In this document: positions 17,982 to 27,610 of the stretch, piece by piece
Numbering within the stretch: the stretch's first letter is position 1
Layout: each line of letters begins with the position of its first letter
DNA from: an uncultured Saprospiraceae bacterium
Lineage (GTDB): Bacteria > Bacteroidota > Bacteroidia > Chitinophagales > Saprospiraceae
Assembly (NCBI GenBank): GCA_937872385.1
Contig: CALMSO010000026.1
Span: 205,932-269,931 of the forward strand
Length of the DNA stretch: 64,000 nucleotides
Direction of reading: 5' to 3'
Position numbers and translations under genes: made by a program
The notes under the pieces: model-generated
The model's input: the letters and a program-made list of their open reading frames with translations, nothing else
Told to the model about the DNA's origin: nothing
The model's database searches: none

Positions 17982-18166
17982 CTTCGGCGAGTCGGGGGAT
18001 AAAATTTTTAGTACTTTAGTTTTCTACATTTCCACAGCCTTATATGAGGGGGGTGATTTTTCTTTTTTAAAAAATTGAATATTAATAATAAGTAAAGCCA
18101 AAGTTAAGTCTGTGTTAAACGCTTCAAACAATACATTTTGGTTGGAGCAAAAAAAATGTTTTTCGT

Positions 18167-19261
18167 ATGGAAACTATCGTCAAAGAAACACCGGTACTTG
18201 CGCCGGCTTCAGTGCGCTACCCGCGTGCGGTGCGGGTTTGGTTGGTGATCGGGTTGATTATGATTTTCGGACAAGTTGTCATTGGAGGTATCACGCGCCT
18301 GACTGGCTCTGGGTTGTCCATCACCAAATGGGAAATCGTGACGGGGACTTTGCCGCCGCTGTCGGCTGCAGGCTGGGAGCAGGAGTTTGAATTGTACAAA
18401 GCTACGCCGCAGTACCAGAAGATCAACGAGGGTATGAGTATGAAAGCTTTTCAATTTATCTACTTCTGGGAGTATTTTCACCGGCTGTGGGCGCGGAGCA
18501 TGGGCTTTGTATTTTTGATCCCCTTTATCATTTTCTGGCGCAAGGGCTGGCTCGACAAGCCTCTGATGCGGCGCCTCGGCGTAGTGGTATTGCTGGCGGC
18601 TCTGGCGGCTTCCTTCGGCTGGATTATGGTGGCCAGCGGCCTCGTAGAGCGGCCCTGGGTGAATGCCTACAAACTCACGCTGCATTTGAGCATTGCCTTT
18701 GTGGTATATAGCTACCTGCTGTGGACTACCCTGCGCGTGCTGCAGCCCCGGCCCGAAACGCCAGCCGCGCCAAGTTTGCGTACCCTCACACGCGGATTGG
18801 TGATTTTGGTTGCTCTGCAAATTGTGCTGGGTGGCATTATGTCGGGCACTAAAGCTGCTCTTTTTTACCCCACCTGGCCCGATATGAAAGGCGAGTGGAT
18901 ACCGGGACTATTGCTGAGCACTGCCAACTGGAATGTGGAAAACTTTGTACAATACGACGCGACGCCCTTTATGGTAGCGCTTATTCAATTTGTACACAGA
19001 AGTGTAGCTTATGTGTTGACAATCTTTGGTTTATACTTTTTTGTAAAATCTATACGAACTCCCCACATTACCAGCGCTTTCCGTATGGGGCTGTGGCTGT
19101 TGATAACAATGTTGGTAATACAAGTTTTATTGGGCATTCTGACAGCGGTCAATAGCGTCGGTGTAATACCTGTAGGGCTTGGCGTACTGCATCAGGCTGG
19201 CGCGCTGCTACTGCTGAGTATTGCTTTGTTTTTGAATTATCAATTTGTGGAAGACCATTGA
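18167..19261 (+). CDS. ctaA: heme A synthase (COX15/CtaA family)
   Basis: The 364-residue membrane protein has about eight transmembrane helices. It carries the COX15/CtaA signature GGITRLTGSGLSITKWEIVTG early in the sequence. Candidate heme-ligand histidines are in FWEYFHRLWARSMG, LTLHLSIAF, FVHRSVAYVL and VLHQAGALLLL, two per four-helix half. The enzyme oxidises the methyl group of heme O to give heme A for aa3-type cytochrome oxidase, so aerobic respiration is implied. No ctaB or oxidase genes are in the window. It is the first gene to the right of the candidate origin. Confidence 0.93.
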   Translation: METIVKETPVLAPASVRYPRAVRVWLVIGLIMIFGQVVIGGITRLTGSGLSITKWEIVTGTLPPLSAAGWEQEFELYKATPQYQKINEGMSMKAFQFIYFWEYFHRLWARSMGFVFLIPFIIFWRKGWLDKPLMRRLGVVVLLAALAASFGWIMVASGLVERPWVNAYKLTLHLSIAFVVYSYLLWTTLRVLQPRPETPAAPSLRTLTRGLVILVALQIVLGGIMSGTKAALFYPTWPDMKGEWIPGLLLSTANWNVENFVQYDATPFMVALIQFVHRSVAYVLTIFGLYFFVKSIRTPHITSAFRMGLWLLITMLVIQVLLGILTAVNSVGVIPVGLGVLHQAGALLLLSIALFLNYQFVEDH

Positions 19262-19372
19262 GCTAAGCAGTCTATTGATTTGTAAAAATATCCAGCGCAA
19301 AATCGCGTTATACTTTCCGAAAACACCGATACGCAGGCCTGTGTCTGCTGTCTCAAAAACCGATTAACGCAC

Positions 19373-22300
19373 ATGAAACCTTACCTTTGGCTGCGCTGGG
19401 TGGCTATACTTTCTATTGTAATGGTGTGGTGCATATCGTCAGGATATGCTCAGCGCGTAGTGCGCGGGCAGGTCACGGAAGCTTTCGGGGCAGAGCCATT
19501 AGCAGGAGTGTTAGTTACAGTGAAAGGCAAGGACAAAAGCGTCCTTACTGGCCCAGATGGCAAGTACTCCATTGAAATGGAGCGCCGGGAAAACATTCTT
19601 GTGTTTTCGTTGCCGGGCTTTCGCAGTAAAGAAGCCGAAGCCTCGTTTCGCACGATTGTAAATGTGCAATTAGAGGAAGACCTCGCAGGTTTGCAAACCG
19701 AATACGCTACAGCTTTCGGTTTTCGACGTAAAAAACATACGCTTGGCTATGCCGCCCAGCATCTCAATGCGCGTGAATTGGACAAAGCCCGCGACCTGAA
19801 CTTCACAGGTGCGCTTACCGCTAAAATCGCCGGGCTTAATGTGACCAACACTCCTTCTGGCCTTGGCAATTCTACCCTCAGTACCCTGCGCGGGCAGCGT
19901 TCCTTACAAATAATGGACAATCAGCCGCTTTTCGTAGTGGATGGCGTGCCGGTTAGCAATCGCGCATTTGCTTCGGTGGGGCGGGGCTATCAAGATGTGG
20001 ATTATACCAATGCCGCCGGTTTTCTTAACCCGGACGACATGGAGTCGGTCACGGTGCTCAAAGGGGCTAATGCGGCAGCGCTCTACGGGGCGCGGGGCAG
20101 CAATGGCGTGATTGCCATCACAACACGTACCGGGAAAAATACACGCGGCATTGGCGTATCTTTCAATTCTACCCTACAATTTGACGATGTGCTGCGCTTG
20201 CCTGATTATCAAAATCAATACGGACAAGGTTTAGAAGGGCAATTCAATTTTATAGACGGCATCGGGGGCGGACTTAACGACGGTGTGGCCGAGAGCTGGG
20301 GACCTGCTTTTGCCGGGCAACGACTGCGGCAGTTTGATGCTCCAACTACTAACGACCGGCGCGGCGGCGATGTAGGTAACGTATTTCAAGCAATTGGGCC
20401 AGTTCAGTTGGCTCAGCAATTAGCTAATCGGGGCGAAGTGGATTCTACACTGTGGCAGGCGCAGCCGCGCAATGTACGTGACTTTTTTCGGACAGGGGCT
20501 ACTCAGGTGCATCATCTGGGCGTGTCGGGTGGCAATGAGCGCGGCGACTTTCGCTTGGCTTATACCTTTACCAATCAAAGGGGCACCCTGCCCAATACTG
20601 GTTTGCAACGCAACGGACTGGCCCTGACCGGCGGCTACGAATTGAGCGCTAAAATCAAAGCCCGAGCCACTTTTCACTATTTACGCGCCGAAAGTTATAA
20701 TCGGCCCGCCCTCGGCGAAGGCACCGAAAATGTAATGGCGCTATTCAATAGCGGGCTGCCGCGTAGCGTCAATGTGGCTTCCTTGCGCGATAATATCTGG
20801 CAAGTGGGGCGCTTCGGGCAAAACCAGTTCAATTTCAATTATACCGAATTTGACAATCCATATTTTATACTCATTGCCAACGAAAACAGCCAGCGCTACG
20901 ATCGCCTTTACGGCAATACTTCCTTGGACTGGCAGCTCAAGCCCTGGCTCAATTTGCTACTGCGCCTCGGCACCGACGTGAGCAACGAATTCCGCGCTCG
21001 GCAGCGCGCTTTTAGCTCGCAGGCTTTTCTGCGGGGGAGCTACCGCGAGGAGGAAATTGCTTTTGAAGAACTCAACACCGATATGCTGCTGCGTACCGGC
21101 AAAGATTTTTCGCCCGATTTTGGGCTGTTTGCTGGCATCGGAGCGGGCAATATGCACCAGAATTTGCGCATCACCGAACTGACCGCGCCCGAACTCACCT
21201 TAGCGGACGTTTTCACGCTTTCTAATAGCCGCTTGCCCTTAGCATCGTACAGCTTTCGTTCAGAAAAACGCATTCAAGGAGCGTATGCTTTTACCAACCT
21301 GCGGTATCAGCAGTTTTTGTATCTTGATTTGAATACCCGCCACGACTGGCTGAGTGCACTGCCCCGCAATCAACGAAGCATTTTGTCTTACTCAGGCAGC
21401 CTGAGTGCTGTGCTCAGCGAAGCTTTTGGCTGGAATGACCCCGACGGAGTAGTGTCATTACTACAAGCGCGCCTGAGCTATGCCCGTACCGGTAGTGATC
21501 CTGATCCGTATCAATTGCAAACCATTTTTATGGCGCAAACCCCAGTGCGAGGCATTCCGACTTCCTCAGAATCGCCAAACTTGGCTAAGGCCGACTTACG
21601 ACCCGAATTGACCACTTCGATAGAAGCAGGACTCGATGTGCGCTTTTTCAATAATCGCCTTGCGCTTGACGCTACGGTGTTTCAAAGCCGTACCGATGAC
21701 CAGATACTGTCTGTTCCGCTCAGCCTGAGCACGGGCTACGCCACGCGGATTGTCAATGCTGGCTCGGTAGAAAACCGGGGGCTGGAAGCCGTCATCAGCG
21801 TGATACCGGTAGAAACCGATAAGTTTCGCTGGCAAATTGGGGCAAACTGGGCGGCCTGGCGCGGTAAGGTATTGCCTGGGCAAGACTCGCTGACTACAAG
21901 CTATTTGCTGGCTGATCGCTACGTTACGGTAGAAGCGCGGCCCGGCGAGCGGGTAGGTAATTTTTATGGCACGGGCTATCAGCGTGTTAGTAATGATTCA
22001 GATAGCCCATTCTATGATGCTAGCGGTGCTTTTATCGGACAAATTGTGCACGATGCCTCCGGCAAACCGATACCAACTGCTGCGCCTGTGCTATTGGGCA
22101 ATTATAACCCAGACTGGGTGGCAGGTATTCACAACACCTTTACTTTCAAGGGTTTCAACTTGTATTGTTTGTTTGATATGCGCGTTGGTGGGGTGTTGTA
22201 TGCACGCTCCAAAGCCCTGGGGTTAGCCAGCGGCTTGCTCGCCGAAACCCTGCGTGGCCGAGCCGATGGGTACAATCTCGCGCTTGAGGGCAACGGCATT

Positions 22301-22675
22301 ATTGGCAATGGTGCGGCACTCGCCGATGATGGCACTTTCGTGCAAAACACAACCAAAGTAAGCGCCCGCGAATGGTATAGCAGCTACACCGTAAGTCGCC
22401 CGATTGACGAAGCGATGCTATCGGACGCATCTTTTATTAAGCTGCGCGAGTTGCGATTGAGTTTTCACCTACCCAGCGTCTGGCTTGGGAAGTCGCGTAT
22501 TCGCAATGCCATGGTATCGGTGGTGGGGAGAAATCTTTTCATTCTCAGCGATTTTGCTACGCATATTGACCCGGAAACGGCTACTTTTTCTGGTGGCGTC
22601 ATCACACCTGGTATCGAATCATTCGCCATTCCATCCGTGCGCAGCATAGGTTTTAATTTGAGTTTCAAATTTTGA
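19373..22675 (+). CDS. SusC/RagA family TonB-linked outer membrane protein
   Basis: The 1100-residue protein has a signal peptide ending near SSGYAQ (about residue 26), a carboxypeptidase-regulatory-like beta domain (about 28-105, VVRGQVTEAFGAEPLAGVLV), a TonB plug (about 110-255, with LFVVDGVPVSN and VLKGANAAALYGARGSNGVI) and a long beta barrel ending in Phe (FNLSFKF). It imports a large substrate through the outer membrane with TonB energy. Together with the SusD-like gene 36 bp downstream it forms the usual pair. No glycosidase, peptidase or ECF sigma/anti-sigma genes flank it, so the substrate is unknown. It is at the longer end for the family. Confidence 0.95.
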   Translation: MKPYLWLRWVAILSIVMVWCISSGYAQRVVRGQVTEAFGAEPLAGVLVTVKGKDKSVLTGPDGKYSIEMERRENILVFSLPGFRSKEAEASFRTIVNVQLEEDLAGLQTEYATAFGFRRKKHTLGYAAQHLNARELDKARDLNFTGALTAKIAGLNVTNTPSGLGNSTLSTLRGQRSLQIMDNQPLFVVDGVPVSNRAFASVGRGYQDVDYTNAAGFLNPDDMESVTVLKGANAAALYGARGSNGVIAITTRTGKNTRGIGVSFNSTLQFDDVLRLPDYQNQYGQGLEGQFNFIDGIGGGLNDGVAESWGPAFAGQRLRQFDAPTTNDRRGGDVGNVFQAIGPVQLAQQLANRGEVDSTLWQAQPRNVRDFFRTGATQVHHLGVSGGNERGDFRLAYTFTNQRGTLPNTGLQRNGLALTGGYELSAKIKARATFHYLRAESYNRPALGEGTENVMALFNSGLPRSVNVASLRDNIWQVGRFGQNQFNFNYTEFDNPYFILIANENSQRYDRLYGNTSLDWQLKPWLNLLLRLGTDVSNEFRARQRAFSSQAFLRGSYREEEIAFEELNTDMLLRTGKDFSPDFGLFAGIGAGNMHQNLRITELTAPELTLADVFTLSNSRLPLASYSFRSEKRIQGAYAFTNLRYQQFLYLDLNTRHDWLSALPRNQRSILSYSGSLSAVLSEAFGWNDPDGVVSLLQARLSYARTGSDPDPYQLQTIFMAQTPVRGIPTSSESPNLAKADLRPELTTSIEAGLDVRFFNNRLALDATVFQSRTDDQILSVPLSLSTGYATRIVNAGSVENRGLEAVISVIPVETDKFRWQIGANWAAWRGKVLPGQDSLTTSYLLADRYVTVEARPGERVGNFYGTGYQRVSNDSDSPFYDASGAFIGQIVHDASGKPIPTAAPVLLGNYNPDWVAGIHNTFTFKGFNLYCLFDMRVGGVLYARSKALGLASGLLAETLRGRADGYNLALEGNGIIGNGAALADDGTFVQNTTKVSAREWYSSYTVSRPIDEAMLSDASFIKLRELRLSFHLPSVWLGKSRIRNAMVSVVGRNLFILSDFATHIDPETATFSGGVITPGIESFAIPSVRSIGFNLSFKF

Positions 22676-22711
22676 GACGGCGAACCGCGAATGGCAAAAA
22701 GCAAAAATTAT

Positions 22712-24169
22712 ATGAAAAACAAGATATTCACAGTGTCTATTCTGTTGCTGCTAATCGGTTGTCAAGATCGGTTGGATGAAATCAATACCAACCCCAATGC
22801 GCCGGTAGAAGCGACGCCGGAACTGTTGCTACCGCAAATTATTCGTGATGCCATGCAAGCGCTGGTGCTCGAAACCTGGAATGTGGGCAGTCTGCTAGTA
22901 CAACACACCGCCAAAAGCCGCAATGTGGATGCCGACCGCTACGTTTGGCCCGAGCGCAACGCCATCTGGGATATGGTTTATGGCAAACTTCGTGACGTAC
23001 AAAACATCCTTGTTTTCAGCGAGTTATCCGGTGAAAATAATTACCGGGGCATTGCATTAGTGCTACGTGCTTGGCTCTTTTCATTAGCCACCGATTGTTA
23101 TGGCGATGTGCCATACTCCGAAGCAGTTCGCGCCAAAGAAGGCATCAATTATCCAAAATATGACCCGCAAGCCGAGGTGTATCAAGGCATTTTGCAAGAT
23201 CTCGCTATGGCCAATGCTTTGCTGGGCAGCACCAACGAGATAGTGAGCGGCGACGTATTGTACAATGGTGATGTACAAAAATGGCGCAAGTTAGCCAATT
23301 CGCTACGGGTACGTTATTTGATGCGCCTTTCCGGCAAAATAGACGTAAGCGCTGATTTACAGGCGATTGTAAGCCAACCAGATTCTATGCCGCTTTTTAT
23401 GGACAATACGGACAATGCCGTTTTTACTTACCAGAGCACTGCGCCCGACCAGTTTCCGCTGCACATACTCAATCCCGGTGTTTTTAATGAATTTCGTGCT
23501 GCCAAGGAGCTGCTGGAGCTGATGGTCGAATTTGAAGACGATCGCCTGAGCTTTTTCTACCGCCCGACGCCTGCTACCGAAAATTCTTCCAACCCTCAGT
23601 ACGCCGGCATTCCCAATGGGCTACCCGACGACGAAGCCATGAGCTACAACGGCGGGCTGGAATTTCAGTCGCGTATCGGGCGTCCTTTTTACGAAGATGC
23701 CATTACACCACAGGGGCTGGCGGTGGCTAAAGGCGTTATGATGACTTGTTCGGAACTGCAGTTTCTGCTCGCCGAAGCTGCCGAGCGCGGTCTCATTGCA
23801 GGCAATGCCGAGACCTTCTACCGGCAGGCTATTAGCCATTCATTTGCTTATTACAATCGTAATGCCGAGACATATTTCAGTCGGGGTTTTGCCAACTATT
23901 CAGGCCCTTCGGAAGAAAAACTTAAGCAAATTGCCTTTCAGAAATGGATCGCCCTGTATATGCAGGGGCTGGAGGCTTGGTTTGATTGGCGTCGTACGCG
24001 CCAACCCAATCTATTGCCCGCCGAGGGCAATCAAAATGACGACCGTATCCCGGTGCGCTTTCCGTATCCGCGCATTGAGCAGGTGCTGAATGGCCGTAGC
24101 TACCAGGAAGCCATTGCCCGGCAAGGTGCTGATGACATCAATACGCTGATGTGGTACTTGCAACCATGA
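22712..24169 (+). CDS. SusD/RagB family nutrient-binding outer membrane lipoprotein
   Basis: The 485-residue lipoprotein has the signal MKNKIFTVSILLLLIGC (lipobox Cys17) and then the family's opening LDEINTNPNAP. Helical TPR-like segments follow, with ATDCYGDVPYSEA, a well-conserved SusD-like block, and KWIALYMQGLEAWFDWRRT near the C-terminus. It caps the SusC barrel and captures substrate at the cell surface. The motif set fits the SusD-like_2 branch, which often goes with peptide- or unknown-substrate systems rather than classical starch uptake. The ATG at 22712 is preferred because it directly precedes the hydrophobic core; another ATG lies at 22691. Confidence 0.94.
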   Translation: MKNKIFTVSILLLLIGCQDRLDEINTNPNAPVEATPELLLPQIIRDAMQALVLETWNVGSLLVQHTAKSRNVDADRYVWPERNAIWDMVYGKLRDVQNILVFSELSGENNYRGIALVLRAWLFSLATDCYGDVPYSEAVRAKEGINYPKYDPQAEVYQGILQDLAMANALLGSTNEIVSGDVLYNGDVQKWRKLANSLRVRYLMRLSGKIDVSADLQAIVSQPDSMPLFMDNTDNAVFTYQSTAPDQFPLHILNPGVFNEFRAAKELLELMVEFEDDRLSFFYRPTPATENSSNPQYAGIPNGLPDDEAMSYNGGLEFQSRIGRPFYEDAITPQGLAVAKGVMMTCSELQFLLAEAAERGLIAGNAETFYRQAISHSFAYYNRNAETYFSRGFANYSGPSEEKLKQIAFQKWIALYMQGLEAWFDWRRTRQPNLLPAEGNQNDDRIPVRFPYPRIEQVLNGRSYQEAIARQGADDINTLMWYLQP

Positions 24170-24242
24170 AATTTATTTGCGAATTTTACGTTTTGCGGCA
24201 AGCAGTATTGCACATTATTTTCCAAGCAGCTATCAGCATTTT

Positions 24243-26699
24243 ATGACCCAATCTCGGCAGCCATATTTTCGGTCTATTCAAAACCAGCTTCATACCTTAC
24301 TGACGCCCTGGCAGGAGCGATGGGGGCAGTTTGCCAACCAGCAACCACGCACAGCTCGCATGGTACGCATCTTTGCGCTGTGGGGCGGTGCAGGAATGTT
24401 GTTGTTGTTTCTTTTTCTCAGCATTCTGTTCTGGAATATTCCTTCCGTGTCGGCCCTGCGAGAAGTACAAACCGAACACGCTTCCGAAATTTACTCAGCT
24501 GACAGCGTGCTGTTGGGGCGTTATTTCAACGAAAATCGTACCGTAGTGGAGGGCAGCCAGATTCCGCAGCACTTGCTCAATGCACTGGTGGCCACCGAAG
24601 ACGAGCGCTTTTATACCCATCGGGGCGTGGACTACCGGAGCTGGGGGCGCGTATTTTTTCGAACCATTTTGCAAGGGGACGAATCCGGTGGCGGCGGCAG
24701 TACGCTTAGCCAACAATTAGCCAAAAATCTTTATCCGCGCAAGCCCTATCGGCGGCTCTCCATCATGCGCAACAAACTCCGCGAAGTGGCTATCGCTATT
24801 CGGCTCGAACGTGCGTACAACAAGGAGGAAATTCTCACTTTGTATCTCAATACCGTGCCTTTCAGCGAAAATGTATATGGCATTGACGTGGCGGCCCGGC
24901 GTTTTTTTAGTAAAAAACCAGCAGAATTAACCATCGAGGAAAGCGCTACGCTGGTGGGTACGCTGAAAGCAACAACTTATTACAACCCTGCCAAATTTCC
25001 TGACCGCGTGCTGGAGCGCCGCAATGTAGTGTTGAGTCAAATGCACAAAAATGCTTATCTGACCACCCCCGAACGCGACTCCATCCAGCAGTTGCCACTC
25101 GAATTGCAATACAATCCCGGTGTAAACAATCTCGGTCTGGCACCTTATTTTCGGGAATTTCTGCGCATCGAGCTAACCGAACTGCTCAAGCAATACCGCA
25201 AACCCAATGGCGAACCCTACGATGTGCTAAAAGACGGCTTGCGCATTTACACAACGCTCGACACCCGCATGCAGCGCATGGCCGAAGAAGCCGTGCAGGA
25301 GCATTTTTCACAAATGCAGCGTACATTCGACGAGCACTGGCGCGGCGAAAAACCCTGGGGCAAAGATGCCGTCATCGAAAATGCGGTGCGACAGTCGGAG
25401 CGCTATAAAAAATTGCAGGCGGCTGGCTTTTCGGAAGAAAGAATTAAGGAGGTTTTTAACACCAAAGTTCCGATGACTATTTTTAGCTGGGAGGGCGACA
25501 AGGAGGTGGAGATGAGTCCGCTCGATTCGGTCAAATATTACTTTGCTTTGCTGCAAATAGGTTTTCTGGCTATGGAGCCGCACACTGGATATATTCGCGC
25601 CTGGGTAGGCGGCATTGATTTCGATTATTTCAAATACGACCGTGTGAAAGCGCGGCGGCAGGTTGGCTCGGTTTTCAAACCGATTGTTTATACCGAAGCC
25701 CTGCGCCAGGGAGTGGAGCCATGCCAGCAAATTCCGAATGAACTCATCTTGTATCATGAATACGCTAAAGGCGACTGGGCGGTAAAAACCTGGCGCCGCG
25801 AAGACCCCGACCCGCACATTGCACCCGATGGCCGCGATGAAGATGACTGGCTCCCACAAAATGCCGACGGCAAATACGGCGGCTCCTACTCAATGGAAGG
25901 TGCCTTGGCCAATTCGGTCAATACCGTCACGGTGAAGCTCATCATGCAAGCTGGCGTGCAAAATGTCATTGATTTGGCCCGAAAAATGGGCATCAGCGAA
26001 AGCGAAATCCCCGAAGAACCTTCCATTGCGCTTGGCTCAGCCGGCATCTCGCTATACGAAATGGTGACTGCCTTCGCCGTACTCGCTAATCGTGGCCAAC
26101 GCGTACGCCCCGTTGCGGTGCGCCGCATTGAAACCTATGATGGCAAGGTGTTAGTCAATTTTGAAATGCCACCACGCGAACAGGTGATTGATACCCTGCA
26201 CGCCGACATCATTACCCGGATGCTACAATCGGTCACTACCGGAGGCACGGCCAGTCGCCTGCGCTGGCGCTATGGCTTGCTCAATCCCTTAGCTGGCAAA
26301 ACGGGGACTTCTCAACATCACGCTGACGGCTGGTTTATTGGCTATATTCCCCGCTTGGTGGCGGGTGCCTGGGTGGGCGGCGATTCGCCGTTGGTGCGGT
26401 TTCGCAATTATCAAAACGGACAAGGTGCTGCCACTGCCCTACCAGTCTGGGCCTTGTTCATGAAACGGGTGCTCGACGAGCCGGCTTTCGCCGAATGGAA
26501 AAACGACGATTTTCCGCCCTTGCCATCAGAGGTGCGCCGCCGCCTTGATTGTCCGCTGCGCATTCCTTCGCCCGAAGAATTATTGGCAGATTCATTGTTG
26601 CAAGACAGCCTGATGCGGCTCGAATTGGAAAACCCCGGAGAATTTGAGCTGATACGCGAAGAAACGAATGAGCGACCAGGAACCGGAACGCGCCGCTAA
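24243..26699 (+). CDS. class A penicillin-binding protein 1A
   Basis: The 818-residue protein has a short cytoplasmic N-terminus, one transmembrane helix (about residues 45-72), a GT51 glycosyltransferase domain (VATEDERFYTHRGVDYRS, GGSTLSQQLAKNLYP) and a penicillin-binding transpeptidase domain. The transpeptidase motifs are SVFK in GSVFKPIVYTEA (nucleophile Ser), SVN in ANSVNTVTVK and KTGT in AGKTGTSQHHADGW. It polymerises and crosslinks peptidoglycan. The start at 24243 (MTQSRQPYF) is favoured over 24177, which would overlap closely with the susD stop and adds no conserved residues. It is separated from susD by 73 bp and may be independently transcribed. Confidence 0.94.
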   Translation: MTQSRQPYFRSIQNQLHTLLTPWQERWGQFANQQPRTARMVRIFALWGGAGMLLLFLFLSILFWNIPSVSALREVQTEHASEIYSADSVLLGRYFNENRTVVEGSQIPQHLLNALVATEDERFYTHRGVDYRSWGRVFFRTILQGDESGGGGSTLSQQLAKNLYPRKPYRRLSIMRNKLREVAIAIRLERAYNKEEILTLYLNTVPFSENVYGIDVAARRFFSKKPAELTIEESATLVGTLKATTYYNPAKFPDRVLERRNVVLSQMHKNAYLTTPERDSIQQLPLELQYNPGVNNLGLAPYFREFLRIELTELLKQYRKPNGEPYDVLKDGLRIYTTLDTRMQRMAEEAVQEHFSQMQRTFDEHWRGEKPWGKDAVIENAVRQSERYKKLQAAGFSEERIKEVFNTKVPMTIFSWEGDKEVEMSPLDSVKYYFALLQIGFLAMEPHTGYIRAWVGGIDFDYFKYDRVKARRQVGSVFKPIVYTEALRQGVEPCQQIPNELILYHEYAKGDWAVKTWRREDPDPHIAPDGRDEDDWLPQNADGKYGGSYSMEGALANSVNTVTVKLIMQAGVQNVIDLARKMGISESEIPEEPSIALGSAGISLYEMVTAFAVLANRGQRVRPVAVRRIETYDGKVLVNFEMPPREQVIDTLHADIITRMLQSVTTGGTASRLRWRYGLLNPLAGKTGTSQHHADGWFIGYIPRLVAGAWVGGDSPLVRFRNYQNGQGAATALPVWALFMKRVLDEPAFAEWKNDDFPPLPSEVRRRLDCPLRIPSPEELLADSLLQDSLMRLELENPGEFELIREETNERPGTGTRR

Positions 26700-26789
26700 C
26701 TAAGCGAACCCTATTTTTGAAAATGAGCGGAATTGCATAAATTGCACCGTTGAATTTCATTTATCAAAAACCAGTAAAACCATACCGCT

Positions 26790-27002
26790 ATGAAAGAAGG
26801 ATGGGTTTTGATTTTTTCGGCAATAGAAGAATACCAGGCGCGGATTGCCGATGAGGTACTGAAGCAAAACGGCATTGAAAGTCTGGTAGTCAGAAAACAG
26901 GATTCCATGTTTCCAAGCATTGGCGAAGCCGAACTATACACACCGGAGGAAAATGTCGAGCAAGCAAAGGAAATTTTGCGCGCTAATGACTTGCTGGAAT
27001 AA
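26790..27002 (+). CDS. DUF2007 domain small protein
   Basis: This 70-residue protein (MKEGWVLIFSAIEEYQARIA...) matches the DUF2007 fold, a small ferredoxin-like alpha/beta domain: a beta strand, a helix ending in KQNGIESLVV and a C-terminal helix ENVEQAKEILRAND. The family is annotated as putative signal transducing protein, sometimes PII-like, but has no proven role. It lies between the penicillin-binding protein and msrB on the same strand, 90 bp and 117 bp away from them. The complete domain and the good length make a real gene very likely. Confidence 0.85.
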   Translation: MKEGWVLIFSAIEEYQARIADEVLKQNGIESLVVRKQDSMFPSIGEAELYTPEENVEQAKEILRANDLLE

Positions 27003-27108
27003 ACAGATCTGACGCCTCCGCGATACTTTGATGCAGCCCCCCAGTAAGCAACGCAACTTCTAAGGGGACTGATTGTTTTACACAAAAATGGTATTCAAAA
27101 CCTACCAT

Positions 27109-27115
27109 AGGAGGT
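27109..27115 (+). promoter_or_regulatory. unusually strong Shine-Dalgarno sequence before msrB
   Basis: AGGAGGT lies 4 nt before the msrB ATG at 27120. Genes in Bacteroidota normally have no Shine-Dalgarno sequence, and none of the other starts inspected in this window has one this complete. It supports the chosen start. Confidence 0.6.
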
Positions 27116-27119
27116 CATT

Positions 27120-27506
27120 ATGAACTGGAATCCGCTGACACCCGAAGAAGCGCGCATCATCTTGCACAAGGGCACCGAGCGCCCCTTCACCGGTGAATAT
27201 CTGAACAACAAGACGCAGGGTATTTATGTATGCCGGCAATGCGAAACGCCGCTCTACCACTCGGAAGACAAATTTGAATCGTTTTGTGGCTGGCCGAGTT
27301 TCGATGACGAAATTCCTGGAGCTGTACGCCGCGAAACCGATGCCGACGGCCGCCGTACCGAGATTCTTTGCGCCAACTGTGGTGGGCACCTCGGGCATGT
27401 TTTCATCGGAGAGCGGTTTACGTCCAAAAATACCCGCCACTGCGTCAATTCCATTTCCATGAAATTCTATTCGAGTGAAGAATGGGCGGCGAAGCAGGCG
27501 GTATAA
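27120..27506 (+). CDS. msrB: peptide-methionine (R)-S-oxide reductase
   Basis: The 128-residue protein shows the complete MsrB fold: CRQCETPLY and [12 protein letters not shown] give the two CxxC zinc pairs, FCGWPSFDD is the conserved core and the catalytic Cys is in [10 protein letters not shown]. It reduces the R isomer of methionine sulfoxide in proteins with thioredoxin as electron donor. No signal peptide is visible, so it acts in the cytoplasm. An msrA gene is not in the window. The start is fixed by the AGGAGGT just upstream. Confidence 0.95.
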   Translation: MNWNPLTPEEARIILHKGTERPFTGEYLNNKTQGIYVCRQCETPLYHSEDKFESFCGWPSFDDEIPGAVRRETDADGRRTEILCANCGGHLGHVFIGERFTSKNTRHCVNSISMKFYSSEEWAAKQAV

Positions 27507-27610
27507 TCGGTTACACGGATTTCAACAAAATAGGACGTACATCTTTTTGATAAGTGGCTCAATATCAGAAAATTGAGTATTTGTTATTGGAAATGATGAC
27601 ATAAAAACTG

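Larger units (their letters stand above)
17440..18166. other. oriC: candidate chromosomal replication origin (oriC)
   Basis: This stretch of about 730 bp contains no credible gene. It holds three perfect DnaA boxes (17655-17663 TTATCCACA; 17807-17815 and 17973-17981 TGTGGATAA), one single-mismatch box (17920-17928 TGTGGATAT) and two weaker TTTCCACA copies (17720-17728, 18028-18036). Right of the last strong box there is a GC cluster (17985-17998), then TAGTACTTTAG, then an AT-rich tract (about 18056-18105). The order box, GC cluster, TAG-type trios and AT-rich DNA resembles the basal unwinding layout described for bacterial origins. Genes on the left point left and genes on the right point right, and two parS sites lie 15 kb away. 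dnaA is not adjacent, as is often so in Bacteroidota. Confidence 0.75.
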
